A DNA stretch of 64,000 nucleotides from Durusdinium trenchii. Its lineage: Eukaryota; Sar; Dinophyceae; Suessiales; Symbiodiniaceae. Made by a program: the position numbers and the translations under genes. The stretch covers positions 1 to 64,000 of the forward strand of contig CAXAMN010013991.1 of NCBI GenBank assembly GCA_963970005.1, written 5' to 3'. The notes under the pieces are model-generated. The model was not told the DNA's origin. It saw only the letters and a program-made list of their open reading frames with translations, and ran no database searches. This document shows positions 34,535 to 46,987 of the stretch, one piece after another (within the stretch, counting starts at the first letter, position 1; every line of letters starts with the position of its first letter).

Positions 34535-35912
34535 TTATCCAAGTGGTCTATGTCTATCTTTGTGCCAAGCGCGTCGATTCACAAAGTCTCCGACCGAGTC
34601 GTCCAGCGCGTCGAGCATACGGGAATAGACCCTGGCAGTTGCAGAAGTGGATCCCAATGAAGTGTGAAGTAGCTCCCGGTCCTCCCGCAGTTTCTGCCGC
34701 ACATCGCCAAACATCACGGCGACACATCTGGGGAGGGCAGGACGCCTCCTCTTGTTTTCGAAGAGTCTGGAACAATCAAAGGTCTGACAACTGTTTTGGC
34801 TTTTAATATAGATTCATGTTCTGTATAAATCATTTTTTGGGGAACCAAATCCAACCATCCGAGACCTGACTCACCAACACACCCCCAAAAAAGGAGCTTG
34901 GCAGAATAGAGGTGCCACACAATTGCTAGGTCCCCCAGCCACGCGGCGTCAGGCGTCGCGTCGCGGTGCCGCTCCTCTTCCACAAAGAGCTGCAGAAAGT
35001 CGCTGCCGCGGAGATCCGGTGGAGGGCTGCCCAGGCTGCGCCTGGGCGGCTCGAAAAGCTCGCTCTCGGTGCGGCAAGCTCTGTTCGACACCAAGAAATC
35101 GAGCGTGTTTGCTACCACTAAGATGGGTAAATTCATGATCCATTCGTGAAGAAGTGGGGCGATTACGCAAACAATATGTTTCGAAAGCATGTGCTGATTG
35201 CAAAAGCCACTGGAGGAGGAAAATGCCAAAATGCGGATATTAGGATAGTCCATGAACTCCTCCGCAATCTCAAAGAGTCTACATAACAATAATAACAATA
35301 TATAATAGTAATAATATGTAATAATACACTCTCCATGATACTAGGATACGAGGAATCTATTAGTCTACGCATGTCTACGCATCACTCTCCATGATATTGG
35401 TCCATACATCATCATAGCAATTCCCCTTTTCCACCCGTCTCTTGTGAACGCCGAGAGGCAAAAGCAAGGTCGAAAGTTGATTCGACGTCACAGTGATCTT
35501 CATTTCTTCATCCAGCTCCACGACCGCGTCACAGAATTCCAGAAGTAAGCAGGAAGCCGCACCAAGCTCGATGGTGCGCTTCCTTAGCTCCGAGGAGAGG
35601 AGTTTCAGCAAGTCCCTTTTGGGGATGGGACCCTTTTTAAACGCGATTCGAAGACCCAAAACCTGTGAATGAAGGTCTTGCACAGTCCCTGACTCTGGCT
35701 GGTTGGACTATGATCCAGACATGTTAAACTAAAGCTCGAGATTTGGTGCAACAATTCGGATACACTGTGAGATCTGTATTGGGAACATATTTTGGACAAA
35801 TGCACCCTCTTTAGCTGGGAAAAAGGCTTCAAGTGTAGGAGTTAGAGGGTCATGAGTCATGACCGCATGCTTAAAGTCTTCAAACTTTGACAAACACCAA
35901 GCATCTGCACCT
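34535..35912 (-). CDS. Unrecognised four-exon host gene
   Basis: Exon 1, about 35912-35738: WCLSKFEDFKHAVMTHDPL to RIVAPNL. Exon 2, 35662-about 35385, directly after CAG: VLGLRIAFKKGPIPKRDLLK, then ELGAASCLLLEFCDAVVELD. Exon 3, 35278-about 34875: LFEIAEEFMDYPNIRILAF, then NLPILVVANTLDFLVSN, ending just before a GTGAGT donor. Exon 4, about 34766-34535: FGDVRQKLREDRELLHTSLG, then ARVYSRMLDALDDSVGDFV. Composition is consistent across the exons. The exon 3/4 junction does not keep phase with the obvious GTGAGT donor, so that boundary is unsettled. A large, helical, soluble protein is suggested; no family recognised. Confidence 0.5.
35327..35396. repeat. Direct repeat spanning an exon-intron boundary
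   Basis: 'cactctccatgata' occurs at 35327-35340 (intron) and 35383-35396 (end of exon 2 of the gene at 34535-35912). The 42 bp between contain a small tandem 'gtctacgcat' pair. This resembles a target duplication around a small insertion at the splice donor. Confidence 0.6.
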
Positions 35913-35929
35913 GCATCCAATTACTAAAC

Positions 35930-38300
35930 CTGACAACAACATAGCCTGAGCATATCATACGGCTCTGCAACAAACATTTCCAGCAACAAACAATCTGGGG
36001 AACATATGCAGCTCTGCAACTCACTGCGGAACTTGCAGCTCTGAGCTTGCACCGGTGGCCGTCAGAGTGCTTTATCCGTCTGGAATTTGGAATTTTCCAA
36101 GATGTTTCAAAAGGTGTTGATCACCAACCTTCCAAACTTCCAAATCACCAACATTTGATGTGTCTATGCCCCCAATGTTCCACTGCTCCAAGTCTTCAAG
36201 TGAAGGATTTGGAGGTTTCAGCATGTTGTCAGACACCCCGCGCCCAAAACTCTTGGCTCAAGTCCCACGTGATTTAACGGGTCATTCGGCGCTTGTAAAC
36301 ATATAGCAAATGTTGGGAATTGAGCCTAAGGTTCTGCAAGTTCACACTCATCTTCACATTCTCATACATCTGTTGTCGTATGGTCACCTGGGCGAATCGG
36401 GTTTGGCAACATGACAGCCACCACGCCAACCCCGCGGACCACTGGGAGCTTCAGGAGAACACAACAAATTACGTAAAACATATGGGCATGTGGAGGTTTT
36501 GTCATTTGAACTGGTTGATCTCTCCATATCCAAAAGAACCTTCAATGAAGTCCTCTGACAAATAATTTCCAACGGTTGCAATGCACAATGGCCACATGCA
36601 TCGGTTTCAAAACATATTGCATCTATCATGCACCTACAAAGACATAAGCCTCCCGTTGCATGATCTGGAACATCAAAGGAGGAACCCTCTTACAAATACC
36701 TACTGAGGAGGTTTAAGTCTAATTACCAGTTTTCATGATCAATCACCAAGGGTTCAGCGACTATAGCCCCCTTAGTATTGATGTCAATTACAATTGTTCA
36801 TGTTGTGGCCCCTCCTGACCTGACAACATACACCGGTGAAACTAGTCAGATCAATTTTTCCGAAAAAAACAACAACACATCGAAAGGATCGGACTAGTTC
36901 AGTTCCATGAAATTTCACGTTCTAAAATCCAATGCATCTTGACCTGGCTTGTGTGGTTTTGCCGGTGTACTGGTTTGCTACTGCAACGGAACTTACAAGA
37001 CTCTCATCTCACTTGGGAGGCACTGAAACACATGCACGCGTAAAGCAAATCACCCACCAACAATCACCAACAATGAAAGTGAGCAGAGCCCAAAGCGGGA
37101 ACCCTCAAAGTCATTGCCCAGCAGAAACGTGTCCTTTTTTTTCACTAAGTGAAGCCCTCTTCTTTCACAAGGGTGGACAACATGGCCAACATGTCAGCCA
37201 CATGACCGCAACAAGTAAATCAAATTCAAACGAGTGGCGACACCAGCGTAATAGATCAGCAACTCGGCAGTCTGTGCAAAGAGCAAATCGCTGGAAGACA
37301 ACGAGCTGAAAATGCCTTGGAGGCCGACGATTCCGGAGGACTCCGGGGCTTTTGCGGCCCTAGTGCCCCTCCAGCCAGTTTTCTTCTATATACCATGTTT
37401 CTCGGCATCGTGGCTCTATCGACGCACCTTCACATCATTGAATGACGTTCATTATATAATACTCTATGAATCTGCAACAGCAGCGAGTAAAATTGCGAAA
37501 TTGTTGAGATCATCAGCTGTCGGCCAAACAATGGCAAGCACATGGCTCAAAACCTCAATGCTGAGCATGTAGGCTGAGTGGTTGTAGCCCATGGGAACCG
37601 AATTCAGCCGTCCAGTGGCTTCGTGGCAGCCCCATTCAAGTGAGTCAAGGTTGAAGGCCCTCTACATTGAAGCTCATCAAGCCAATTGGTTTGGCACAAA
37701 TCTGGCCATAAGCCGTGCAAACTTCACAAAAGGAAACGGAATGCATTGACAAAGGACGCGCCTCTGGAACGTGCCCCATGCAAGTGGACCCCGCGTGCTT
37801 AAAGGGAGCATACTAGGGTGCATGTTCCAAAATGCTATGGCCTCCTCCGAATTGGCACACGTTGCAGAAAAGCATCATGAGAATTTGAAGTCAGGTCCGT
37901 TTTTTTAATTAAACCGTCCAAAACAAAACTAGCGTTTCCGCCTTTCTCACCCTCCACGGAAGCCCCACCAGCCGCCAGCCTCCCCACCTTGCCACAACAA
38001 TGCCCTGTACTGCTCCGCAAGCATGCCCGCTCTGCTCTGGCATTATTTGTCGCGAGCCACAGCCCCCAAAGAGGCCATCCACCAGGGATCGGGACTGACC
38101 GTCACATTGGCGAATCTCCGTGACGTGGGTGGCATTGTCCCCCGTTCCGGCCAGGTAGCCCACCCAAGTGTCGGTAGCTACTCATTGGTCTCTTAATATC
38201 TCTTAATGCTATAAAGGCTACCGGCTTCGACACGTAACACGTGAGACATCCCGATCAAGGTCCTTATATGAGGTCTGCAGTTTGCAGAGTTCTCCATGTC
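35930..38300. other. No confident gene
   Basis: A weak minus candidate lies at about 37910-38160 (NATHVTEIRQCDGQSRSLVD) and another at about 37465-37572 (ADDLNNFAILLAAVADS). Near 36685-36720, 'aaatacctactgaggaggt' resembles part of MITE family 2 and may be a decayed fragment. Otherwise nothing. Confidence 0.3.
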
Positions 38301-38313
38301 GATGACCGCGGAG

Positions 38314-39063
38314 TTATGCCCTTAGCTTATCACTTGGACGATCAAAGTCCAATGAACCAACAAGCTCCAGCGAGGCCGCCCGTGCTTCCTCCTTCCGTCC
38401 ACCATATGGAGCCCACAGAGACGTTAGTTTTTCTCCACCCAGTTGGCATCGCGCTTGCAGCCGCGGTATGTCCTCGAGGTTCGGGGCACTCTTCGATTGG
38501 ACTGTGCATCCCTCCATTTTTCCCTCATTGATTTCCACCCTGGGACCGTCTGAAAGACGGGAATAACCGTCCAGCGGCACCCTGGGGCGCAATGCCTCCC
38601 GCACCTTCATGGCCATTATGGCCACTTTGTCCTCTTCTCCGGCTGCGAAAAGCTGGGTCCTGTGGCATGTCCATGTGAATGTCCATCTGAAGTAATGCCA
38701 CTTCTCCCTGCACAGTCTTGAAGCTTCTGAAAGGATTGCCAGCAGGTTGTTGTCGTGGACTAGCTCAGCCGCAAGCACCCGATCGGGTTGGATCGCACGA
38801 ACGATGTTCACAGCCAGCATGGCTACGCATTGTATGACAAAACATTTGCGGAACACAAAGGGCCTCATTAGCAAAACACTTACAGTAAATGCAAGCATGT
38901 TCTTTGAAGTCAAGCCAAGTAAGAATCCATTCTGCATCTTTCTGTTGATCATTACACGGAATTTCAAGTCTCCCATGCCGCGGAGACAAGAAAGGTTCGC
39001 GTCGCCCTCGCCGCCTGCGAAAAGTAACATGCTCGTGGTGTGGTTCTGAGGTGGTTGTGTCAC
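38314..39063 (-). CDS. Unrecognised host gene, 249-codon open frame
   Basis: One of the longest uninterrupted frames outside the LINE. It reads GMGDLKFRVMINRKMQNGFL, then VFRKCFVIQCVAMLAVNIV, AAELVHDNNLLAILSEASRL, DKVAIMAMKVREALRPRVPL and DGYSRLSDGPRVEINEGK. Parts are hydrophobic and could be a membrane segment. A consensus GTAAGT donor lies right after KNMLAFT (near 38885) and CAG/TAG acceptors follow, so introns may remove some of the open frame. No family recognised. Confidence 0.42.
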   Translation of the reverse strand: MTQPPQNHTTSMLLFAGGEGDANLSCLRGMGDLKFRVMINRKMQNGFLLGLTSKNMLAFTVSVLLMRPFVFRKCFVIQCVAMLAVNIVRAIQPDRVLAAELVHDNNLLAILSEASRLCREKWHYFRWTFTWTCHRTQLFAAGEEDKVAIMAMKVREALRPRVPLDGYSRLSDGPRVEINEGKMEGCTVQSKSAPNLEDIPRLQARCQLGGEKLTSLWAPYGGRKEEARAASLELVGSLDFDRPSDKLRA

Positions 39064-39269
39064 GTTTTGTATCCCTTGCAGGGTTTTGAAGGGCTTAAAA
39101 GCCGGATTTCCACAAGTTACGTTTCACAGTCGTCCGGGGTTGATTTATGCCGATGCGATATCCCACAACCAGAAGGGCATTTGTTGAGCGTCTACGCAAC
39201 CTGCACTTTTTCAGTGCTTCCGGCTGCACAAACCCCCGTTTCCACGGGACCTTATTTGGCCTGCCCTTT

Positions 39270-40120
39270 GCACTTTAGATCCCTTTAGCGTATGTTATGT
39301 TAGCGTCCGCGCACATCACTCCATATATTATATATTTGGAAAGCTTCTTCAAGAACGGCACCACGCAAGAGTCCGTCAAACTCTCGAAGAAACACCAGCA
39401 AGCGCGGATGGCATATGGTCCATGGTGAGCGTTGGCTGTAAAATACGAAACTGCACGACACTGCGACGAGTGAACACAACCTTGAGCTGCTGATAACGTA
39501 GCCAAATGTGATCCCAACAGTCTTTCAACAAGTCTCAGAACTCCTCCACACTGAAAAGTGCAAAAACCAACGCACATCTATAATGTGCAAAGACAAATGC
39601 CACCCACACAAAGAAACAACACAAAGGACCCAGCCAAAAAAAGGAGTCACCACCGAACAAACAAATGTACAAAACGCAACAAGGAAAAAGCCAACCGCTC
39701 GGAACGGCAACCCCAAGACTCTGATGCATTTTGAGACGTGCAACAGTGCAACCCCCAAACACAAAGAAAGACACAGTGAAACATAATACGCAAATGTGAC
39801 CAACATCATGAATCAACATCGTTGGTTTCCCTCCACCACACCCCGACCGCACCCCCACCAAAGACCAAAGCCTGGCGCCCGGTGCCGGTGCGTCCCAAGC
39901 TGCTATGCAAAGAAACAGCCCAGTGAATCGCTCCACCCAGCAGGGCCAACCACAAGTGCCGAGCCTGCGACGTTCGGCGACGTGGGCGGCTGCACGGGAA
40001 AGCGCGGCGACAGCGCTGGCGGGAGGAAGGAGTCCGAAGGAGTTAATGATGGAAGTGAGAGGATTTGGAGGTTCGGATTGGCGAAGGGTGCCAATCATGC
40101 CTAGTGAAGACTAATTCATC
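39270..40120 (-). other. Open minus frames, possible exons, not callable
   Basis: Frames at 39275-39577 and 39535-40098 (containing AVAALSRAAAHVAERRRLGT) are open, but the 39.6-39.8 kb part is A/C-rich on the plus strand and partly low complexity. They could be upstream exons of the 38.3-39.1 kb gene. Confidence 0.2.
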
Positions 40121-40129
40121 AAAGCTCCC

Positions 40130-43100
40130 CCCATGTTGAAAAGGGTGTACGAGGTTTACACTCCATGTTGGGGGTCTTTTTTATCAACTGTTACATCTGT
40201 TTACATTACTCAATAGTAGGCTCACGAGTTTTTCGGGAAACTGGCTTCACCGATGACTTCGCAGGACCCTTCCAGCTTTGATCAACACCTGGCAATACCA
40301 TATAAATATATATATATATATATGCAGTGTGTTTCAACATAGGAAGACCTCCACCTGGAAGAAAATGAAGAAAGGAAAATGAACCGCATTGCTTGGGTGA
40401 TCTTGGGTGTCTCCCTATTCAAAAACACACACACACACACACGTCCTGGGTCTCCTGGTTCTCTGGAGCGGTCGATCATCCCTGTCCTTTCGGACAGATT
40501 TCGGGTGACCGGGGGTGACCTTTCTCGAGAAATTCTCCCTGTTTTGCCGAACAAAGCCCGTCTGCCCGTCTGGCACGCGTCGACGTCTGAAGGCCCGTCT
40601 GACGTACGTCTCGGGTCCAGTCTCGTCTGAAGAGTCAGGCAGCACATAGGCCGAGCAAGAAACGCGGAAGCAACGTGGCCAAAGACCTGACACGGAAGGA
40701 ACGCGTTCCGTGTCGAGTGGTCCCGAGTGGTCCCGAGTGGTCCCTACGACCTGAAGAACATCTATGTTTCGTTGGTGTGACCTTTACTTAGAATCTAGAA
40801 CAGAACAATGAACATCTCTTTGCCAATTGGGGACTTGGTGATTAGTACATGTAGATCATAGAGTAGTACATATTATAATGTACTATATATACTATACATA
40901 AACACACACATATATCATCTTCATATCTACTCTGCCCGACTCTCTGGCACCAAGCTGTGTGGCGCCAGGGAAGCCGCCCAGCGGCTCAGTGGGGCAACTT
41001 GACGCGTTTGTGGCGTTGTGGAATCGGATGCGAGGAACAAATCACATGGAAGTGGAAAATCATTTGGAAGGCTACTTTCCGAAGACCAAGCAGGTGGTGA
41101 ACTCCACTTCCATGAAATGTGAGTCAAAGGGTGCTTAGGTGGTCGGCTTTCCGTAAGAACCAGCGTTTGCTAGCTCAAATGGAATGGTTCAGTATAGTAT
41201 ATACTGCATGCCTCTCAAAAGCATGGAAAGCAGCCGCTACAAAGCACAAGTTCCAAAGCACCAAGAGTTTTTCTGTTTGAGGGACGTTCTGTCAACCGCG
41301 CTGCAGCAGGAAGTTGATGATGAAACATCGTGGATTCTTAAGTAACCATCAACCTAAACCGAGTTGCAACTCAGTTTAACCCTAAAACCCAAAGACACGT
41401 GAATCCCGACTCACAATGCATGGGAATTCCTTTTGAAGCTGCCAGGCTGCACGATGATTGTGTCGGCAACACTCGTGGAGAGCAGTGGGATGGTGCAAAG
41501 AGTTTGGAGGAGTAGGTACCAAAGATCCAAAGACCTGTCTGCCAGGGTAATGCAAAAATCACACGCGTGGAGAAAGGATCCCTAGGCATTCAACACAATG
41601 TTGTAACGAGGTGTAACGAGGTGCAGCACACACATATTACAATCATATATATGTATAGCATGACTGAGCACAGCGACAGCAAAAGCATGGCTTCGCCTAG
41701 GTGCAAGGGCTTTGCAAACAAAAAACCTAGAACAAGAAAGGACGCCTAGAACAAGGGCGTACAGCTGCAGAGAAAAATACATCCTTGCTCATTCTGCCCT
41801 GAAGAACACTGTTCAACTCCGCACCCTGGAGTCACCAGCTGCTGCCAGGAGCAAAGAACCAGTACCACCGCATAGGCCTCGAGACGTCTCGAAGCGAGCC
41901 AGCGGACCTTTCGTGAGGAACGGTAACATGTATAACTACACCTCATGGGACCATGAGACAGAACTAGCATGAAATAGCTACATTTCAATACATTTCACGA
42001 TTTAAAGCCCTTCTTCAATCCAATTGGTCGGATACATCTGGTCAATTGGGTCAAAAAGATGTTTCACGATTTGTTCACGATCAAAATGCCATGGCGAGCT
42101 CGAGGTTTCTGAAGCATCTGGCATCATCTGGCCAAAATTGCAATCTCTGGTTTTCAAGGCCGAGGATTATCAACGTTGTGGCGGATCATCTTGGAACTCG
42201 ATCCCCTTCAATCAAATCGAAGGTGTCATGCTTTCGGTCCGGACATGTGGGGGCATAGTTTTCACGCCTAGTTGCAGGGGTTCTCGGGGGTTCTCGAATA
42301 TCGACGATCTACAGAGATTCACCCTGGGAAGGATATGCAAGGAGTGACCCAATGTTTGAGGCTTAAGGAGGATTGAACTTTAAACCCACACTTCACACAA
42401 AGCCAACAAAACTCAAACAACACAGAAACACCACCACCGGCTGGTCATGTCATCTACATGCTCTATCAGCCGATCAATGTAGGTCATGATGTCCGTGGCC
42501 CACCGTTGTTGCATGGTGTGCTCAATATGACTGGACGATGATTTGGACTTCTCGGAGGCCATGTCACAATGACATTTGCCAGGTCCATTGAAGGTTGAAG
42601 GTTATGAGAAGTTCTCATCCAGAAGTGCCATTCAATGACCAGCATGCGCAAGAATAGAGCAACCAACATCACCTGCACATATAGTGACACAAACTGGATC
42701 AGCATGAGCCCATATTTGTACAGCAAATAGTTAATACGTACTTAGTTTCAATGCACATGAAAGAGGACCAAGTTGCATCTGGACTGCTGATTCTTGACTC
42801 AAACACATTGTCTCGCAATGTGTTAAGTGGATGATGTGCCGCATGTGTCTTCAACATAGCTGTCGACTAAACACGTGTGGCATTGGTGCCCCCCAAATCT
42901 CAAATCATTCCCATGGCATGACAAAAACGGTATTGATTTTGAATACCTAGGGAGCCATGGGAAAGTTCACCCAAAACAGGATCCAACTCTTGGATTTCCA
43001 GGATGAGCAAACTTAGCAGAAAACAAAGGCTATACGATACTCTTCCGTGCCTGAGCGCTGGAACGCAGCACTTTGCAAAGCATTCTCTCGAAAAAGCGCG

Positions 43101-43520
43101 TGACACGCAGCTCGGTCTTCTGCCACTCCTCGTTACGTCCATCTGATTTCAGTCTCAAAGCCGGAAAGAAGTGGAGACCAGGCCGGAAAGGGTTCCCATA
43201 TGTTCGCATGTTTCTGTAGCTTCAGAGTGTGACATGAAGCATGTTCTTGAAGATCAGTGTGGTCGGGATTCCAAACAGGTCCTGGAACTGCACAATGCTG
43301 CGCAGTTCCAGTTGCTGTGGGTAAAATAGCCTACTGCAGATTACAACCCAAACTGGCATGAAACATCTAGAGAAACCACACCAAACTACTCTTGGTGGAG
43401 CAAACCCGTGGATAAAACCCGCAAATAGGTCTAAAGAGATCCTATTCGAGCCTTTCCACCATAAAACAGCATACTTCTTTGAAGGGACGATGATTTTCAG
43501 ACCCAAAGCACCTATAAAAC
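40130..43520. other. No confident gene; microsatellites
   Basis: Holds (TA)n at 40307-40322, (AC)n at 40425-40442 and a triple 'gagtggtccc' tandem at 40715-40743. Weak minus candidates lie at about 43225-43330 (LELRSIVQFQDLFGIPTT) and 42940-43140 (LEIQELDPVLGELSHGSLG). No domain recognised. Confidence 0.3.
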
Positions 43521-43536
43521 TGGAATATAATAATGA

Positions 43537-43611
43537 AGACTCTTGATTAATAAACCCCCCATATGAAGAGGATGTTCAATTCAAATTGCGGGGGTTTGTC
43601 ATCAAGAGTCT
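43537..43611. mobile_element. MITE-like element, family 1, copy B
   Basis: About 75 bp with terminal inverted repeats 'agactcttgattaa.aaaccccc' and 'gggggtttgtcatcaagagtct'. The interior 'ccccccatatgaagag' and 'gttcaattcaaa' match copy A at 7584-7667, 36 kb away. The TIRs extend inwards further than in copy A. It is non-coding and hairpin-forming. Confidence 0.7.
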
Positions 43612-43689
43612 ACGTTATGTATACAACACACACATTGACACACATGTCACATATATATATATATATATATACACATTGACCTCTTGAGT

Positions 43690-44500
43690 TTCAACCACCC
43701 ACTGATCGGTCCAATTTGCCATACGTCCACCCGACCGTCTGTTCCGTCTCGGCACACCCGGGGGTCTCACCGTCTCGACGTGGACACGAAGCGAACGGCT
43801 CCTGGAAGTTGCTCTGAAACTGCCGGAAACTACTGCAAAGACATAACCAAGTGGTCCTGCCACTGTGAATGAACAGGTGAATGAACTGTGAATGAGGGGG
43901 AGTGACTACTCTGTCTGGGCATCTCTACAGATAAACTATAAGCCAATAGATATCTGACATAGGTTGGCAGCGGGATGAAGCAAATGAAAAGACCTTTCGA
44001 GCACTTGCACCATGATGGACTGACATCATCTGGAGTCTAGAAGGAAATCTCCGAGCTACTAACCATGATTCTCTTTGGCGGTGTGCTCTATTTCAGGTCT
44101 AGAACATCAAACATCCCGTGATCCCGTGGTACAAACAAGCTGAACTTCACGCTTGGGAATCCCCTTTTGTCTGGAGTCTGCTCATTTGCCCAAACAGACT
44201 CGCTGCATTGTCCACTCTGTTGAGGATTTAAGACACCCAAAACGTGGGTCATCAGGAACCTGCAACCATCCGAACCGATCCCAAATGCCCAAATGAATAC
44301 ATGCGAAAGGAAAACATGCGACTAAAATTGTATTGTTTGCGCAGGCAGGTGACTTTGCCTTTTTAATGCGCGTTGTATGGAGCTTCTTCCCATTCTTGTT
44401 CTAGATGTGAAAAAAACATGACTGGCAAACTGACTCACTCAGTCACCATCTGTTGATGTTGACAAAAAGTATTGTCTGTATCTGTGTAGTATAGTAGGCT
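43690..44500. other. No confident gene
   Basis: Short overlapping frames only; no motif or repeat of note. Confidence 0.3.
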
Positions 44501-44516
44501 AGAATGTACACATCAT

Positions 44517-44560
44517 ATAATATATATATATATGTATACAGTATATATATATATATATAT
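44517..44560. repeat. AT microsatellite abutting a palindrome
   Basis: Nearly pure (TA)n with one 'gtatacagt' interruption, directly against the left end of the 44561-44712 palindrome. Confidence 0.9.
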
Positions 44561-44712
44561 GGGAGACACATCCAAAAAGATCATGCATATACATATACAA
44601 AAAGATCATGCATATACATNNNNNNNNNNCAAAAAGATCATGCATATACATATACAAAAAGATCATGCATATACATATATGTATATGCATGATCTTTTTG
44701 GATGTGTCTCCC
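44561..44712. mobile_element. Palindromic element with 37-bp perfect TIRs and internal tandem repeat
   Basis: The left arm starting 'gggagacacatccaaaaag' (44561-44597) is perfectly complementary to the right arm ending 'ctttttggatgtgtctccc' (44676-44712). Between them the segment 'caaaaagatcatgcatat' is repeated in tandem with a period near 25 bp, two copies on each side of an assembly gap. It is probably a MITE or foldback element whose inner repeat expanded; true length is unknown because of the gap. Confidence 0.8.
44620..44629. other. Assembly gap (10 N)
   Basis: Ten unknown bases inside the tandem-repeat core of the palindrome. The round number suggests a placeholder, so repeat copy number here cannot be trusted. 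Confidence 1.
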
Positions 44713-45079
44713 GGTTTCGTGTGACTCAGGGCTCCTGAATTTCCAGACTCCTCCGAATTTACGGATCTGCGACAGCAACTGCAAGGCCGTGAGAATTTCC
44801 AAGCCATAGATGCCTCAGTGCTGATTTGCCCAGTGAATCCTGATCAAGGGCACCAATCCCCGGAACCATCTTCCACCGGCGGTAGCTGCTTCGGCGAAAT
44901 TCTGATGTGCCCACGATCATGTAGACCCGATCCAAACATAGGCTACGACAATGGCTTCTTTGCCAACTTACTGTAACCAAAAAAACTATATATATGCCAT
45001 CTCACTCGTTGGATTGCTACAGCTTCCAACAGCCTAGCATTATGTCGGGCACGCCAGCCATAGATACAAGGAGCCAAAA

Positions 45080-45380
45080 TAGTTTTATAAAGCAAAAACA
45101 AAGCAAAAAAAAAACAAAAGGCAAAGCAAACAAAAAAACAAGAAAATGTAGCTGTGCGTATTTGTCGTTTTTTTTCACTTTTTTTTCGCTTTATTTTCGC
45201 ATATGTTTCGTTTTATTTTTATTTTTTATTTTTTTCGTTTTTTTGTTTTTTTTCCTAGGAGGGTACAGCAAAAACATATTTGTCTTTTTTTTTTTTTTTG
45301 TTTTTTGCTTTGTTTTCGCTTTGTTTTTGCATTTTCATTTGCTTTTATTTTGTTTTTTCATTTTTTTCACAAAAAATATT
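45080..45380. repeat. A-rich/T-rich foldback of low complexity
   Basis: A stretch of 'aaaacaaagcaaaa' type words (45085-45150) is followed by a much longer stretch of 'ttttgctttgttttcgc' type words (45165-45375). The two are mutually complementary in many registers, so the region can fold on itself. Reading frames here (poly-Phe) are artefacts of composition. Confidence 0.75.
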
Positions 45381-45399
45381 TGATGGTTGGCCACGTATG

Positions 45400-46300
45400 G
45401 CTGCCATCGCCCAACATAAGCCTAGCACCCTTAACATCCTGGCTCCGAGAGGGACTGAAGAGTCTTACCGGTCCTTTCTTTTTCGGTGTGTGGGATCATG
45501 TTCTTCAGTTTCTTTACCCTCGTCTATATTTGCCTTCTGCAGGTTGACACAAGCTATCTATCAGACCTTCTGAAGACAAATGTGGAACCCAACCGAGCCA
45601 AACCGTGTAGTGGTCCATCTCCATTGTGCAGCAGGTGTTCAGCTCGGGTAGCTTGCCCATGGGGATTCTGGATCAGCCCACCCTTCCCGCCACCCAAAAG
45701 CAATTATAGTATAAATGTATGCAGTATATATATATATATAGTGACAAACAAACTCTTAGAACATAATATAGTTCCAAGTGGTTGTCTACCACAATACATA
45801 TATATATATATTATATATACTACAAGGTTGTCTAAACCTCCCGTCCTGCTGATCTGATATTTCCTTCATAGCTCCAGGTTTCTCGCTTACACCACCAGAT
45901 TTGGTCAGCAACTGTCTCATCACTTGCAATGCAATGCCATGGTGCAAATCAGCAGGCCATAGTTCTGATCCATGGCCAGTCCAAGAAGACTCGTTTCTTA
46001 CTTGAGCCCGAGCTCGCAATTGACGAACACTTCAGATTTGTAATTAATTGGCCTAGAGTGAAACCTGCCATGCCTCCCTGGAGGCCCATTCCATGTCTGC
46101 TGAGATCTGCAGATTGAGCCGTGTCCGGCTGTGCCCTGCCTGAGAGCTCTTCATGGCCCGCAGCAAGTCTAAAGATGTCGGCCACGCAGATAAGGCAGCC
46201 CCACTCATGCAAGTCATCGCGCTACTAAAGCCTGAGGCTGCCGCGGGGTCTGCGGTGTCGCGTGAATTTGATGGATCCCCCAAACCCCGTGATATAGTAG
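45400..46300. other. No confident gene
   Basis: Open frames on both strands near 45950-46280 lack motifs. AT microsatellites lie at 45725-45740 and 45798-45825. Confidence 0.3.
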
Positions 46301-46301
46301 A

Positions 46302-46400
46302 AATGCCCTTTGTTACTAGCAGTTTCTTGTTACTACTAGTACGGCCAGGAGCTAGGTTCGTAGCATCCTTGCTCCGTTCGTAGAAATGCCCGTTGCTCCG
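46302..46400 (-). repeat. Dispersed 'CTAG.AACAAGAA' short-unit repeat, inverted copy
   Basis: Read on the minus strand it gives 'tactagtagtaacaagaaa' then 'gctagtaacaaagggcat', matching the tandem words at 55410-55545. A nearby 'tgctccgttcgtag' is itself duplicated (46371 and 46394). Confidence 0.6.
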
Positions 46401-46987
46401 TTCGTAGCTTCATGTGATTCCAAACCAGAACGCCCCAACTGAGTAAGTGAACTCGGTCTGTGCCTGTTTCGACCGGTTGGCTGCTCTGTGCAGCTCCGGC
46501 TTTCAGATCGGTCTGGACGGGGGCAACCTGGTTCACGGGCATCATCGCCCATTGGAATACGGTAGATGTCACGCCAAAGGCGGTTTCTAAATGTTTCTAT
46601 GAGCCACAACCTCAACCACCGACACTGTGAGAGAAAACACGTCACACATGAACTGCTATGGTCTGACCATGATCGAATCCATGAACCACCCAGTCATTCT
46701 CCCCATCCAGACCCGTGCGCGCAGCTACTCCAAACGTTTGCTTCAATCTGAGCGGAATGCATCTCCGTCAGCAGCTGCAGGGTCATGGGCCAAGCATCCA
46801 CCTCAGCTGCTCTGGGACGAAGAGAGGCGAGAGGTGTCCTTTCGCCAATTCCGGTCTCGGTCTGAGCAGCTCAACATGTCAGCATCATACATACACATGT
46901 AACGAGCAAAGCATATATACATTGTATAATTACATACATATTCATATTCATATATAATATACACATGTATTAATGCTCATATTGATG

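Noticed and set aside
45000-45550. Phe-rich frames resembling a membrane protein
   Set aside because: Encoded by T-rich low-complexity sequence, with no normal codon mix.
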